This document shows, piece after piece, positions 48,801 to 56,763 of a DNA stretch of 64,000 nucleotides. Under the pieces are notes generated by a model that worked only from the letters and a program-made list of their open reading frames with translations, made no database searches and was not told the DNA's origin. The stretch covers positions 62,001 through 126,000 of the forward strand of contig NZ_JABBPC010000029.1 of assembly GCF_012927485.1 (NCBI RefSeq). The letters are read 5' to 3'. Positions within the stretch are counted from its first letter, which is position 1. Each line of letters starts with the position of its first letter. The translations under genes were made by a program, and so were the position numbers. This stretch comes from Polaromonas sp. GTDB taxonomy: Bacteria > Pseudomonadota > Gammaproteobacteria > Burkholderiales > Burkholderiaceae_C.

Positions 48801-49015
48801 TGTTCCGCTGGTGTGGCCACCAATGTCTCGACATCTTTAGCCGATGCACCGGGAAAAGGAATCATCACGCTGGCCATGGTGACGTTGATCTGCGGCTCTT
48901 CCTCGCGTGGGGTTACGAGGACCGCAAACAAGCCAAGCAGCATTGCCACCAATGCAATCAGCGGCGTGAGTTGCGAGTGTAGAAAGAATTTCGCGAGGCG
49001 ACCGGCAATACCCAT
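45809..49015 (-). CDS. RND-family efflux permease
   Basis: 1068 residues, the full AcrB-type size with 12 membrane spans and two large periplasmic loops. Visible are FPGASAKDVETLVATPAEQ in the first pore loop, the proton-relay pair in GILVDDAIVVVENIHRHREL near 400, and GIIVRNSILLVDFIN in the second half. It expels a substrate from membrane or periplasm using the proton gradient, with the adaptor encoded two genes upstream. The substrate is not evident; the conserved metal-site Met set of CusA is not seen. It follows the SQR gene by four bases. Confidence 0.92.
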   Translation of the reverse strand: MGIAGRLAKFFLHSQLTPLIALVAMLLGLFAVLVTPREEEPQINVTMASVMIPFPGASAKDVETLVATPAEQVISQIQGLEHVYSVSKPGMAIITAQFKVGVPRTEALVRLYDTIQSNRDWLPRELNVGEPLIKPKGIDDVPVVSLTLWTKDSDRGAYELERVAHAMEAELKRVPGTREVVTLGGPGRLVRVLLDIDKLNVYHLSINDIRQTLLGVNAALPAGQLAAANTTVEVQTGNFLASAKEVGQLVVGVSDNNPVSLSDVARIVDGPGQPSKYVWFGVGKAAATEVTTMGSEFPAVTISITKKPGENAVKVAEQITSRVAELRNTIVPTGVEVSVTRNYGETANDKAVKLIQKLIFATSAVVVLVFFALGMREAAIVGIAVVLTLAATLFASWAWGFTLNRVSLFALIFSIGILVDDAIVVVENIHRHRELYPEKSLSDIIPAAVDEVGGPTILATFTVIAALLPMAFVTGLMGPYMSPIPINASMGMVISLVIAFTVTPWLARRLSKSQTGDSAHATQVDNKLHRWFNRLLLPFLSDKNAVRNRRWLWAGILLAILLSVSLPVAQLVVLKMLPFDNKSEFQVVLDMPVGTPVENTAAALHEMGAYLATIDEVTDFQGYAGTAAPINFNGLVRQYYLRQAPELGDLQVNLVDKHKRSRKSHEIAGAVRATLEEIAARHGAKVKVVEVPPGPPVMSPLVAEIYGPDEAGRHALAKQVRQAFGQTPDIIGIDDSIEDNAQKVVLRVDQRKAALLGIPATDVVQAMRVALNGEDITSLHDGQSKYSIPVQLILPPEKQARLNTLLTMTVKSGSGDNVPLSELVKVQPTTREKTIYHKNMLPVTYVIGDMAGKLDSPLYGMFEVRSKLGNLTAAQGAPLGEYFINQPSDPYRQFSLKWDGEWQITYETFRDMGLAYAVGLVLVYILVVAQFGSYLTPLIIMAPIPLTIIGVMPGHALLGSQYTATSMIGMIALAGIIVRNSILLVDFINLQVAQGMPFVEAVIHSASARAKPIVLTGLAAMIGALFILDDPIFNGLAISLIFGIFVSTLLTLVVIPVLYYAANRKKFS

Positions 49016-49019
49016 AGTC

Positions 49020-50294
49020 TTATTTGCTCTTGAGTTTCAAAATGCCAAGTGCCTTCAATACGTACCTTTCGTAAATCGGCTCGGAGGTGCCCTTTTTCAT
49101 CTTGCGCATGAAATATTTTTCAAAAGCAATCTTGGCCAGATGGACCCATTTTCCCTCCGCGAACCAGCTCACATTGCGGGGTGGAATTTGCGGCAAGGCG
49201 ACAAATGCAATCCCACTATCACCAAAATCGGCCAGGCAGATCGCGTTCCAAGTTGCCTTCGCGCTCGGCTCTCTTCCTTGCAATTCTTCTTGGATATTGT
49301 GGGCAGTGGCGGTCACCATCGATTCGATCATGTAGCCGGTTTTCGGTGCGCCGGTCGGTACGGGTGTGATTTCAACGGGCGGTATGGCCACGCAAACGCC
49401 TAGCGCATAGACATTTTTAAACTTTGGATTACGCTGATGCTCATCGATCAAAATGAAACCGCGCGGATTGGTCAGGCCCTCAATGCCGAACACCGCATCG
49501 ATGCCCTTAAAGGCGGGTAGCACCATTGAATAAGCGAACGGCAACTCGTGTTGTTTCTTCACGGCACCGTTTTCGTCATGCTCGGCAACCAGCATCTTGC
49601 CATCTTCTACCTTGAGGATTTTGGCATTGCAGATCCACTTTATATGACGCTCGCGCATCGCCGATTCCAGCATCGTTTTGGAGTCGCCGACGCCTGCGAG
49701 GCCGAGGTGGCCGATATAGGGCTCAGGTGTGACATACGTCATCGGTACGCGATCGCGGATCTTGCGCTTGCGCAAATCGGTATCCATGATGAAAGCGAAC
49801 TCGTAGGCGGGACCAAAGCATGACGCGCCCTGGGCTGCGCCGACTACGACCGGACCCGGTGCTGCTATGAATTTGCTCCAGGCCTGTCCTGCGGTCGTCG
49901 CATGATCTACATGGCAGACCGATTGTGTGTACCCGTTAGGTCCCAGGCCTTCAATTTCATCAAAAGCGAGTTTCGGTCCGGTAGCGATCACCAGAAAATC
50001 ATAGTCAATCATCCGGCCATCACCGAGTTCGACCATATTTTTCTCGGGATGGACCCGCTTCGCACCGGCACCATCGAACGCAATGCCCTGGCGCTCCAGG
50101 TAAGGCGCCACTTTGAATTCAATCGCGTCGCGAGTACGCCAGTTGACTGCGACCCAAGGATTGGAAGGCACGAAGTGGAACGTGTCGGTGTTCGATACCA
50201 CCGTGATGCTGTCGCCGGAACGAAGCAGTGGTTTCATTTCATAGGCCATCGGCATGCCGCCGATGCCTGCACCTAGGATAACGATATGAGACAT
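49020..50294 (-). CDS. sqr: Sulfide:quinone oxidoreductase
   Basis: 424 residues. A membrane-peripheral flavoprotein that oxidises sulfide to sulfane sulfur and passes electrons to quinone. The N-terminal FAD loop is VILGAGIGGMPMAYEM. The three cysteines of the Acidithiobacillus-type enzyme are all present: Cys127 (SVCHVDHA), Cys159 (QGASCFGPAYEF) and Cys353 (NAICLADFGDSG). VPTGAPKTGYMIESM and an amphipathic C-terminus (KIAFEKYFMRKMKKG) for membrane contact also match. Its place between the two RND genes is unusual. Confidence 0.92.
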   Translation of the reverse strand: MSHIVILGAGIGGMPMAYEMKPLLRSGDSITVVSNTDTFHFVPSNPWVAVNWRTRDAIEFKVAPYLERQGIAFDGAGAKRVHPEKNMVELGDGRMIDYDFLVIATGPKLAFDEIEGLGPNGYTQSVCHVDHATTAGQAWSKFIAAPGPVVVGAAQGASCFGPAYEFAFIMDTDLRKRKIRDRVPMTYVTPEPYIGHLGLAGVGDSKTMLESAMRERHIKWICNAKILKVEDGKMLVAEHDENGAVKKQHELPFAYSMVLPAFKGIDAVFGIEGLTNPRGFILIDEHQRNPKFKNVYALGVCVAIPPVEITPVPTGAPKTGYMIESMVTATAHNIQEELQGREPSAKATWNAICLADFGDSGIAFVALPQIPPRNVSWFAEGKWVHLAKIAFEKYFMRKMKKGTSEPIYERYVLKALGILKLKSK

Positions 50295-50331
50295 ATTACC
50301 TCCAGATATTGAACCTAAAAAAGCGTGTCAT

Positions 50332-51480
50332 CTATTCTTGGCGGAGCGCTGGGGTGCTTTTGAGGCTGCCTGATAAAAGGCCGGCCTTGACGGGATCCTG
50401 CGCAATACGCTCGCCCTCGCGTAAACCCGAAAGTACTTCGATATAGCCGTCGCCGGATAGATCGCCGACGCGAATTTGCCGTAATTGGGCCTGTCCGCCT
50501 CCACGTTGCACATACACCGCCGTGACCTCGCTGCGGCGCAGCACGGCGCTATTTGGAATGACCAGCTTGCGCGCCACGCCGGTAGCGAAGTAGACCCGCG
50601 CAAATTGTCCTGGTAACAGGCCTGCAGCATCGCCCAATTCAAGCCGAAGCTTGGCGGTGTGGGTGCGGCTGTCAGCGAGCGGAACGAGTGTGACCTGTTT
50701 CGCGGTCAAGCTACGTTTCAAGGCAGGTACTTCAATCTGGACCGGCATTTGCAGTTGTACGTCGCGCAGACTGGACTGCGAGAGCGTAGCAATGACGCGC
50801 ATGCTGTCGGGGTCGAATACAGTGACGAGCGGGCGGCCTGGGGTTGCCATGTCGCCCACCTCGATCGGCGTGGCGGCAATCACGCCAGCGTAAGGCGCGG
50901 TGATGGTCGTAAACGTTTTGGCGGTGCTTGCCTGTCCTGCGTTGGCCTGCAGCGAACCAACGCGAGCCTGGGCTGCCTTGTAGTCCAATTCGGCCTGATC
51001 CAGTCCCGCCTTGCTAATGAATTTTTGCGCAAACAATTGTTTGCTGCGCTCAAAACTGCGCAACGCATTCGTCAGTCCGGCCTGCGCTTCCGCGAGCTGA
51101 CTTTGGCTGCCAGACACCACTTGCTCGGCGGCGCGCGGATCAATACGCAGCAGAACCTGGCCAGCTTTCACACGATCGCCGACCTTGACCCTGAGTTCGA
51201 CTATCTGTCCCGCTATTTGCGCTGCAAGCGTCGATTGACGAACGGCCTCAACGACGCCCTCGGAGCTGATTACATCGGGAACATTGCGATAGGCCACCAC
51301 ATACGTGCTGGCTGGGGCCGCTGGGGCGGGACCGGCTGCGCGCGCCTGCGGCGCTAGGGTCCCGAGCATGAAGGCGGCCAGCAAAGGAACGGCTGCTATC
51401 ACGTGAAAGCGTGGGTGCCGGTTAGCGGACGGAAGAGTTCGATCAGAGGTAGCCATGAAGAGTTTGAGCGTTGTTATCAC
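50332..51480 (-). CDS. RND efflux periplasmic adaptor (membrane fusion protein)
   Basis: 382 residues from GTG 51480, or 374 from ATG 51456. An N-terminal signal (FHVIAAVPLLAAFMLGTLAP) exports it. The lipoyl halves are STLAAQIAGQIVELRVKVGD and TTITAPYAGVIAATPIEVGD, flanking an alpha-hairpin (about 120-190), followed by beta-barrel and C-terminal parts. It links the permease to an outer-membrane channel; no channel gene is seen here. The GTG overlaps the repressor stop (GTGA), so it is likely coupled. Confidence 0.9.
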   Translation of the reverse strand: MITTLKLFMATSDRTLPSANRHPRFHVIAAVPLLAAFMLGTLAPQARAAGPAPAAPASTYVVAYRNVPDVISSEGVVEAVRQSTLAAQIAGQIVELRVKVGDRVKAGQVLLRIDPRAAEQVVSGSQSQLAEAQAGLTNALRSFERSKQLFAQKFISKAGLDQAELDYKAAQARVGSLQANAGQASTAKTFTTITAPYAGVIAATPIEVGDMATPGRPLVTVFDPDSMRVIATLSQSSLRDVQLQMPVQIEVPALKRSLTAKQVTLVPLADSRTHTAKLRLELGDAAGLLPGQFARVYFATGVARKLVIPNSAVLRRSEVTAVYVQRGGGQAQLRQIRVGDLSGDGYIEVLSGLREGERIAQDPVKAGLLSGSLKSTPALRQE

Positions 51481-51824
51481 GAGGCCGACGGCGTTGACGC
51501 AGGGCAGTACAAACCATACAGCGTTGCCAGTACAGAGACCGCCCGCGGGTCGCTAAGTTGGTAAAAGATTTTTTTCCCCTCGCGCCTTGTTGAAACAATT
51601 TTTTCGGTACGAAGGATGCCCAATTGCTGCGACAGCGTGGGCTGACGGATTCCGACTAATTTTTCCAGGTCGCTCACGCAGGCCTCTCCTTGCGTAAGCT
51701 GGCACAGCAGCAAAAGGCGATCTTCGTTGGACATGACACGCAGCATGGAGGTGGCTTCACCGGCAGCTTCGCGCAATTGTTCGACGTTTAAATTAGGGGT
51801 GACCATGAAAGTCGGCGTTGCCAT
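51477..51824 (-). CDS. ArsR-family repressor with SqrR/BigR dithiol pair
   Basis: 115 residues. The winged helix has LRVMSNEDRLLLLCQL, recognition helix RQPTLSQQLGILR and wing STRREGKKIFYQL. Cys41 (LLLLCQL) and Cys107 (LYGLYC) match the two cysteines that SqrR and BigR use to sense persulfides by forming a tetrasulfide-type bridge; an extra Cys49 is also present. No arsenic or metal ligand set is visible. The ATG at 51824 is used because a start at 51869 would lie in the -35 box. It heads the sulfide unit and presumably represses it. Confidence 0.88.
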   Translation of the reverse strand: MATPTFMVTPNLNVEQLREAAGEATSMLRVMSNEDRLLLLCQLTQGEACVSDLEKLVGIRQPTLSQQLGILRTEKIVSTRREGKKIFYQLSDPRAVSVLATLYGLYCPASTPSAS

Positions 51825-51840
51825 TAATTGCAATAAACAT

Positions 51841-51869
51841 ATTATGTATAAAAACAATATATATGTCAA
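51841..51869 (-). promoter_or_regulatory. Promoter of the sulfide/RND unit
   Basis: On the minus strand TTGACA (51869-51864), a 17-base spacer and CATAAT (51846-51841). The spacer and flanks are very AT-rich with an imperfect CATATTATG/CATATATAT dyad, like known BigR operators, so the repressor may bind over this promoter. Confidence 0.7.
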
Positions 51870-51998
51870 TTAGGCCATATCAGACGAACAAAAGACAGCC
51901 ACTCCCGACCAAGGGTCGAGCACCCTTTGTGGGTCGCGTAATCCGCCGGAAAGTTTTATTGCTAACCTAGCCGGGAACAAGCCCCAGCGAACCGACAA

Positions 51999-53306
51999 TC
52001 AGGCTAGGAGAGTAAAAAATGCCAGGGCGGTATCGAGTTCACTGGCGCTTGTGCCTTGCGCGCGTGCAACCTTGCCCTCCAGCGCGGGAAGTGCGGCTGC
52101 CCCTTCTTTTTGAAGCATCGATATCGTGAATGCCGCGTCCTTTGGCGAGTCAAAACCTTGGCTTTGCAGCACCAGACGCGCCTCGGCGTTGAGCAGCTTG
52201 AAGTAGAACTTGCCGTCTTTTTCGCGGTATTGCTTGAAGATCGGGGCTTCAATTTTAGCGGCTTTAATTGTCCGTGGAGCCGCAGACAGAGAGTCCAGGT
52301 TGCGCAGGCCCACCGCCTGTCGTAGCTCGCCCATGAAAGGGGTTGCTACGCTGCGCGCTTTCTGGGCACCGGCCTGTAGCAAGGCTTCGATTTTGGCAGG
52401 ATCATTAATGAGTTCGTGGTACCGCTCGCGTAGCGGAGCGACTTCCCGATCGATGCGCTCAAACAGCAGCTGTTTGGCGTCGCCCCAGGCGATGCCTTCG
52501 GCATAGGCTTGCCTCAGCGCGGCCGTTTCGGGGGCGCTGGCAAAAGCTTGGTAAATCTGGAACAGTGCAGAGCCCTCGACTTCCTTGGCCTCCCCTGGCG
52601 CACGGGAGTCCGTCACGATGCCAGCGATCAACTTGCGCAATTGTTCACGAGGCGTGAACAGGGGAATGGTGTTGTCGTAGCTTTTGCTCATCTTGCGCCC
52701 GTCCAGGCCCGGCAGCAACGCCACCGACTCTTCAATGACCGCTTCGGGCAGCACCAGATGCTTGCCGTAAAGGTGATTGAAGCGTTGTGCCATATCGCGA
52801 GCCATTTCAATGTGCTGGATCTGGTCGCGTCCCACAGGTACCTTGTTCGCTTTGAACATAAGGATGTCAGCCCCCATGAGCACCGGGTACATGAACAGGC
52901 CTGCGGTGACGTCGGCATCGGGGTCGGTGCCGGCCGCTTCGTTTTTATCGATGGCGGCTTTGTAAGCGTGGGCGCGGTTAAGAACGCCTTTGCCGGTCAC
53001 GCAGGTTAGCAGCCAAGTGAATTCCGGAATTTCGGGAATGTCGGACTGGCGGTAAAACGTCGCGCGTTCAGGATCCAGTCCGGCTGCCAACCAGCTGGCC
53101 GCGATTTCCAGGGTGGAGCGCTGGATGCGCGCGGGTTCATCGCATTTAATCAGCGCGTGGTAGTCAGCGAGGAAGTAGAAACTTTCTACGCCGGGCAGGC
53201 GACTTGCGGCCACCGAAGGTCGGATGGAGCCGACAAAGTTGCCCAGGTGGGGGGTACCGGTGGTGGTGATGCCGGTGAGAAAACGTTGCGCTGATGCGGT
53301 ACTCAT
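51999..53306 (-). CDS. trpS: Tryptophanyl-tRNA synthetase
   Basis: 435 residues, the longer form with an extra C-terminal part (about 350-435) common in Burkholderiales. Class I: HIGH motif in TTGTPHLGNFVGSI near 16-25 and KMSKS in DGRKMSKSYDNTIPLF near 207. Visible too are HALIKCDE and the tryptophan-pocket segments FTWLLTCVTGKG and PVLMGADILMFKA. It is convergent with nothing and ends 130 bases before the sulfide promoter region. Confidence 0.95.
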   Translation of the reverse strand: MSTASAQRFLTGITTTGTPHLGNFVGSIRPSVAASRLPGVESFYFLADYHALIKCDEPARIQRSTLEIAASWLAAGLDPERATFYRQSDIPEIPEFTWLLTCVTGKGVLNRAHAYKAAIDKNEAAGTDPDADVTAGLFMYPVLMGADILMFKANKVPVGRDQIQHIEMARDMAQRFNHLYGKHLVLPEAVIEESVALLPGLDGRKMSKSYDNTIPLFTPREQLRKLIAGIVTDSRAPGEAKEVEGSALFQIYQAFASAPETAALRQAYAEGIAWGDAKQLLFERIDREVAPLRERYHELINDPAKIEALLQAGAQKARSVATPFMGELRQAVGLRNLDSLSAAPRTIKAAKIEAPIFKQYREKDGKFYFKLLNAEARLVLQSQGFDSPKDAAFTISMLQKEGAAALPALEGKVARAQGTSASELDTALAFFTLLA

Positions 53307-53337
53307 GCTGGGGGTGTTCAGGAGAGGCCGGACAGCG

Positions 53338-54006
53338 TTAGCCGAACACAGAGAGCAACGGCGCCATCAAGGCATTGATCACGGCGTAGCCCAGAGTCAT
53401 CAAGGGGCGCAGCCACAAGTTGCCGACTACACCGGCGATGACCAGAGCCATCACGATGAAAAACCCCCAAGGCTCAACGCGTGCCACCCATTGCGCCTGC
53501 TTCCAGGGCAACAGGCCCACCAGAATGCGACCGCCATCCAGGGGGGGTAACGGAAACAGGTTGAACGCCCACATCACCAGATTGACCAAAATGCCGGCCT
53601 GTGCCATTTTTATAAAGAACAGCTCTTGAGAGCCGAGGCCGGCCAATAAAACCAGCACCAAAGCCCACAGCAAAGCCTGCACAAAGTTGGAGGCGGGACC
53701 GGCCAGCGCCACCCACACCATGTCGCGTTTGGGGTTGCGCAGATTACCAAAATTCACGGGAACTGGCTTGGCGTAGCCGAACAAAAAAGCCCCCGAGGTC
53801 GCAAAATAAAGCAACAGCGGCATCAGGATGGTGCCAATGGGGTCGATGTGCTTGAGGGGGTTCAAGGTCATGCGGCCCTGCATGTACGCGGTGTTGTCGC
53901 CAAAATGGCGGGCTGCGTAGCCGTGGGCCGCCTCATGTACCGTGATAGCGAACAACACGGGCAGCGCATAAATGGCGACGGTTTGAATCAGGTTGGCAAT
54001 ATCCAT
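53338..54006 (-). CDS. Site-2-type membrane metalloprotease (M50 family)
   Basis: 222 residues, about six membrane spans. The zinc site is HEAAHGYAA (H-E-x-x-H) near residue 24, with the third ligand in NLFPLPPLDGGRILVG near 150. DPIGTILMPLLL is family-typical. These Rip-like proteins cut within membranes; the substrate is unknown. The gene lies between trpS and the yciO-type gene, all on the minus strand, an arrangement common in related bacteria. Confidence 0.9.
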   Translation of the reverse strand: MDIANLIQTVAIYALPVLFAITVHEAAHGYAARHFGDNTAYMQGRMTLNPLKHIDPIGTILMPLLLYFATSGAFLFGYAKPVPVNFGNLRNPKRDMVWVALAGPASNFVQALLWALVLVLLAGLGSQELFFIKMAQAGILVNLVMWAFNLFPLPPLDGGRILVGLLPWKQAQWVARVEPWGFFIVMALVIAGVVGNLWLRPLMTLGYAVINALMAPLLSVFG

Positions 54007-54051
54007 AGACTGATTGTCTCAGACCCTGGAACGCGGAGGCCTGGTGCTCTT

Positions 54052-54687
54052 TTACAGCCCCAGAACTGCCAAGCTGCCGCGGCCTTGCCTGATCACCACG
54101 GGATCGCCGCCGTCTGCCATCGCCGTCAAATCGATCACGGTGGTGGGCTCCTTGTAGCAGGCGCCGGCGTCAATCACCGCCGCCAGTTCATTCTCAAGCT
54201 GATCCTTAATGTCTTGAGGGTCGCTTAGCGCTTCGGTCTCACCGCGCGGGATGAGGGTGGTCGCCAGCAACGGGCCGCCATGCAATTCCAGCAGGGCTTG
54301 CAATGCCTTGTGGTCGGGCACGCGCAGGCCAATGGTTTTGCGGGACGGATGGCTGACGCGGCGCGGCACTTCTTTGCTGGCCTCCAAAATGAACGTGTAG
54401 GGCCCGGGAGTCGCTGCTTTAAGCAGGCGATATTGCTTGTTGTCCACTCGTGCATAGTTTGCCAGTTCGCTCAGATCGCGACACAGCAGGGTCAGGTGGT
54501 GCTTGTCGTCCACCCCGCGAATACGCCGCAAGCTGTTTGCCGCCGATTTATCATCCAAGCGGCAGACCAATGCGTAGCTGGAGTCTGTCGGCACGGCGGC
54601 GATCCCGCCGCGCTCAAGCAATTCCACCGCTTGACTGAGGAAACGTACCTGGGGATTGTCAGGATGAACTTCGAAAAACTGGGCCAT
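54052..54687 (-). CDS. yciO: YciO/YrdC/Sua5-family protein
   Basis: 211 residues. The fold binds ATP and double-stranded RNA-like ligands; TsaC/YrdC members make threonylcarbamoyl-AMP for tRNA modification. GGIAAVPTDSSYALVCRLDD, K-H-H-L-T-L-L-C-R-D-L and PGPYTFILEASKEVPRR fit YciO more than TsaC, whose PTET is here PTDS. The ATG at 54687 gives the usual MAQFFEVHPDNPQ start; the frame is open 22 codons further. Confidence 0.88.
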   Translation of the reverse strand: MAQFFEVHPDNPQVRFLSQAVELLERGGIAAVPTDSSYALVCRLDDKSAANSLRRIRGVDDKHHLTLLCRDLSELANYARVDNKQYRLLKAATPGPYTFILEASKEVPRRVSHPSRKTIGLRVPDHKALQALLELHGGPLLATTLIPRGETEALSDPQDIKDQLENELAAVIDAGACYKEPTTVIDLTAMADGGDPVVIRQGRGSLAVLGL

Positions 54688-54776
54688 GGCAAGCGCTTCG
54701 TAATTTTTATGTTTCAGTGGCAGTTGAATGATCAGTTGCGGCAGGAACCGCAATGATGCGCCGGACTACACCCGCG

Positions 54777-55637
54777 TCACTGAATCCGATCTGCCAGCAG
54801 TTCCCAGACTGGTGTCAGATCGCCCGGTAAAAACGGCAACGCACCGAGATCGGTATAGCTTTCGTCGGGGCTGTGGAAATCGCTCCCACGCGACGCGACC
54901 AGGCTAAATTCCTTCGCCGTTTCGGCATATTTCAAATATTCCTGCTTGGTGTGACTGCCGGTGATAACTTCTACACCCTGGCCGCCATGCGCTTTGAATT
55001 CTGTAAACAGCGCATATTCTTCGTTGGGTGTGAACTTATATCGGCCGGGATGTGCAATCACCGCAATGCCGCTCGCGTTTGTGATCCAGGTCACGGCATC
55101 ATGTAGCGTGGCCCAGCGGTGCGGCACGTAACCAGGCTTGCCTTCAGTCAGGTATTTGCGGAAGACTTCGGACGTCTCTCGGCACACGCCTGATTCCACC
55201 AGAAAGCGGGCAAAGTGGGTGCGGGAGATGAGCTCCGGGTTGCTGACGAACTTCAACGCCCCTTCGAAAGCGTTCTTTATGCCTACTTTTTCGAGCGACG
55301 CGGACATTTCCTTGGCGCGGTGCTCGCGCCCACCCCGGGTATTGCGCAAGCCTTGCTGCATCCTGGCATCGTCTGGATCAAAACCCAGGCCCACAATGTG
55401 GACGGTTTCACCGGCAAAGGTGACGGAGATCTCGGCCCCGGTGAGGTAAGCCAGTCCTTGCGACTTGGCCGCTGCTGCGGCGCGGTGTAGACCGCCCACC
55501 TCATCATGGTCGGTCAAGGCCCAAAGCTCGACTCCGTTGGATTTCGCGCGTTCGGCGAGCACTTCGGGCGTCAAGGTGCCGTCGGATACAACCGAGTGGC
55601 AGTGAAGGTCGGCGTTAAGAATTTTTTGAGAAATCAC
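54777..55637 (-). CDS. rnm: PHP-domain phosphoesterase (RNase AM / YciV type)
   Basis: 286 residues. Metal-binding PHP motifs are DLHCHSVVSDG near 10-20, LTDHDEVGGL near 41, G-A-E-I-S-V near 66, VIAHPGRYKF near 193, and SRGSDFHSPDE near 246. Family members remove 3' phosphate from 3',5'-bisphosphonucleosides and trim RNA 5' ends. It is directly upstream of yciO on the same strand, a pairing kept in many proteobacteria. Confidence 0.9.
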   Translation of the reverse strand: MISQKILNADLHCHSVVSDGTLTPEVLAERAKSNGVELWALTDHDEVGGLHRAAAAAKSQGLAYLTGAEISVTFAGETVHIVGLGFDPDDARMQQGLRNTRGGREHRAKEMSASLEKVGIKNAFEGALKFVSNPELISRTHFARFLVESGVCRETSEVFRKYLTEGKPGYVPHRWATLHDAVTWITNASGIAVIAHPGRYKFTPNEEYALFTEFKAHGGQGVEVITGSHTKQEYLKYAETAKEFSLVASRGSDFHSPDESYTDLGALPFLPGDLTPVWELLADRIQ

Positions 55638-55793
55638 TCAACGATTTTAGGCTTTCCGACGTGCATGCGCTTCGGCGCGCGTCAATCCCCCAATCTCTGG
55701 GCCGGGCCGTACTGAGGCCGACCCTTGCAGTGGCTGCATCCTGAATGTTTCAATTCTTTTTGCTCTGCAGCACCTTTAAAGCGAGCAGAACAC

Positions 55794-55810
55794 GCTATTT
55801 TAAAAATAGC
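55794..55810. repeat. 17-bp palindrome
   Basis: GCTATTTTAAAAATAGC, 8-bp arms around one base, in the 247-base gap between the PHP gene and the DUF2892 gene. Could be a protein site or part of the end of the upstream unit. The rest of the gap holds no gene. Confidence 0.4.
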
Positions 55811-55884
55811 ATTTCAGAAAAATCTTCTCTCTGAAAGAAGATCGCGACGCCCCGGCTCGCGCGGCGTCGCAACTTGGCTGCCGG

Positions 55885-56082
55885 TCAGGTCTTGTTTTTC
55901 ATGGCGCAAGTGTTCCAGCCAAACAAAGCGTAGGGAGGGCACCAACCGATGGCGCCAGTAGCCAGTGGCACGACACCGATCCAGCCCCACAAGCCAATGG
56001 TGCCGCTAGCGGCTAAACCAATCAGGACCAGGCCAAGGACGATGCGCAGGATGCGGTCAATGCCGCCGACGTTGGATTTCAT
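55885..56082 (-). CDS. DUF2892 membrane protein
   Basis: 65 residues: MKSNVGGIDRILRIVLGLVL, then W-G-W-I-G-V-V-P-L-A-T-G and the end WCPPYALFGWNTC. This is the YgaP-like DUF2892 type with a C-x-P-x-x-P/L-x-G segment and two spans. AAGGAAA precedes the ATG. Second DUF2892 gene of the window, here with nitric-oxide genes rather than sulfide genes. Confidence 0.85.
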   Translation of the reverse strand: MKSNVGGIDRILRIVLGLVLIGLAASGTIGLWGWIGVVPLATGAIGWCPPYALFGWNTCAMKNKT

Positions 56083-56199
56083 GGCTATTTCCTTAAAAAT
56101 TATTGAACCAACTACATTGAACACGTTATTCGGCCTGCCGTAAGTGACTTGGGTCACACACTATCGATTCTCGGAGCGGGTGGCGGGCGCGCGGAAGGG

Positions 56200-56625
56200 T
56201 CAGTGCGCAGCAAAAAGGGGCATCAGGTCAGGCAACGCGCTGAAATCGAGCGCTATTTCGGCCAACGGGAACAAGGTACGCTCTTCAAATCGAACATGCG
56301 TTGCCATGGCATCGCCCCAAGCCGCCAGTGCCAGCGGTTCGCCACTCTCCAGACTTTTGACCAAGCGCCGCAGTTCAGCGTGCTGGGCCAGCGCTTCGCT
56401 GGCTAATCCGGGATGGCCGGCAGCGACCAGGGCCGGCAGCAGCACCCGTTCTTCAAGTGCGAAATGCGGTTCGAACTGCGCGTCCCAGCGCAAAAGCAGA
56501 TGATCGCGTTGCTGCCGCGCACCTTCACTGCCCGGATTTGCTGCGGTCGCGGAAGCGTGTCGCGCCAAGACCAGCGCTTCATGGTGCTCGCGAGAGAGTC
56601 CGCGCAGGGCCTGGCAACGCTTCAT
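56200..56625 (-). CDS. Hemerythrin-like HHE-domain protein
   Basis: 141 residues, four-helix bundle with likely di-iron ligands: LSREHHEALVLARH near 10-23, FEPHFALEERVLLPAL near 51-66, HAELRRLV near 82, and THVRFEERTLFPL near 109-121. Such proteins store iron or handle oxygen or nitric oxide; it is simpler than the two-domain YtfE/RIC. It lies between nsrR and DUF2892 in the nitric-oxide set. Confidence 0.85.
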   Translation of the reverse strand: MKRCQALRGLSREHHEALVLARHASATAANPGSEGARQQRDHLLLRWDAQFEPHFALEERVLLPALVAAGHPGLASEALAQHAELRRLVKSLESGEPLALAAWGDAMATHVRFEERTLFPLAEIALDFSALPDLMPLFAAH

Positions 56626-56763
56626 ACCGCAACTCCAAAATGGTGAATGCGATCCACCACGTCAACTGGGCTCTGGTCGGAAAAAGTGAGCCGCTGTATT
56701 TTGGGTTCAACGCAGAGTTGGTGTGGGTGTGAACGGAGAAAGCTAACTGCTGCACCAACGCTG

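Noticed and set aside
48407..48982. 191-codon frame antisense to the RND permease
   Set aside because: Lies fully within a conserved permease; shadow frame.
51870..51998. Possible terminator after trpS with GGGTCG repeats
   Set aside because: Direct repeats only, no convincing stem followed by a T-run.
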